Assembly: GCA_018398585.1 (NCBI GenBank)
Contig: JAGTTD010000016.1
Location: 382,001 to 446,000 of the forward strand
Reading direction: 5' to 3'
From: Simmondsia chinensis
Taxonomy: Eukaryota; Streptophyta; Magnoliopsida; Caryophyllales; Simmondsiaceae
Length of the DNA: 64,000 bases
Shown here: one piece after another, positions 63,738 to 64,000 of the stretch
Numbering within the stretch: position 1 is the first letter of the stretch
How the letters are laid out: the number at the start of each line of letters is the position of its first letter
Notes under the pieces: generated by a model
The model's database searches: none
Told to the model about the DNA's origin: nothing
The model's input: the letters and a program-made list of their open reading frames with translations, nothing else
Program-made: the position numbers and the translations under genes

Positions 63738-64000
63738 ATTAGGGTCATTTATACTAAACGTTTTTGTACTTTTTTGATCGTGTCAACTTAAGTCTTATAC
63801 TTTTAATTATGTTAATTTAATCTCTTTAGAATTTATATTATGTCAATTTAGTCATTTGGTCATATTTAATTTAAGGTAATGATGTAATTTTTAACGATAA
63901 AATCATATTAGATGCAAGTAAAATCCACTCGTTGATTCAATTTAACATAATATGTGACTGAATCACTAAATATTTCATTAATAATTTAACAAAAATTTTA
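63738..64000. repeat. TTTAGTCC palindromic MITE, cut by the window edge
   Basis: TTTTTGTACTTTTTTGATCG, TATGTCAATTTAGTCATTTG and a centre matching 40320-40440; the right arm lies outside the window. Confidence 0.6.

Overview
The window is nuclear DNA of a flowering plant, most likely a eudicot. The genes are split by short exons with GT-AG introns. The proteins are plant-specific: a TOPLESS-family corepressor, a thylakoid lumen protein, an SPX phosphate sensor and an alkenal reductase. The spacers are AT-rich and full of plant LINEs, SINEs, TRIMs and MITEs. I cannot fix the family or species from sequence alone.

Five protein-coding genes can be assembled with intact reading frames across every splice junction. 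(1) 2767-19079 (+): a 25-exon TOPLESS-related corepressor closest to the TPR4 type, 1133 aa. (2) 21149-25845 (+): a 4-exon thylakoid lumen 16.5-kDa (MPH2-type) protein, 199 aa, with one GC-AG intron. (3) 28819-31462 (-): a 3-exon TPR-like protein of unknown function, 303-310 aa. (4) 44234-49725 (+): a 3-exon SPX-domain protein, 287 aa. (5) 52758-61825 (+): a 5-exon NADP-dependent 2-alkenal (double-bond) reductase, 366 aa, with an asparagine-run insertion. They are independent genes with their own promoters and no sign of a shared pathway or cluster.

The rest is an unusually readable record of transposition. The most interesting system is a family of about eight 210-265 bp SINEs. Their 5' half is derived from 5S rRNA, including the pol III internal promoter region. 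Their 3' half matches the 3' end of an RTE-type LINE that is also in the window (704-1530 and several truncated copies). Most copies have clear target-site duplications (TSDs). The second striking object is a complete L1-lineage insertion at 57738-60368. It has ORF1, a 3' UTR, a poly-A tail and a TSD but no reverse transcriptase, so it is a plant counterpart of a half-LINE.

Other elements are two tRNA-derived SINEs of one short family with TSDs, a third SINE type with a TSD at 38258, and two more diverged SINE families. There is a complete 293-bp TRIM with 72-bp LTRs and a second TRIM whose 3' LTR was split by a MITE with an exact 8-bp TSD. A solo LTR interrupts a GAGCTC-rich repeat, and several palindromic MITEs are interrupted by a LINE, a SINE or another TIR element. 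Layout: 1-2485 repeats and TPR4 promoter; 2.5-19.1 kb TPR4; 19-21 kb spacer; 21-26 kb lumen protein; 26-28.8 kb LINE ends; 28.8-31.6 kb TPR-like gene; 31.6-44.2 kb repeat-rich spacer; 44.2-49.9 kb SPX gene; 50-52.7 kb spacer; 52.7-61.8 kb reductase gene; 61.8-64 kb spacer.
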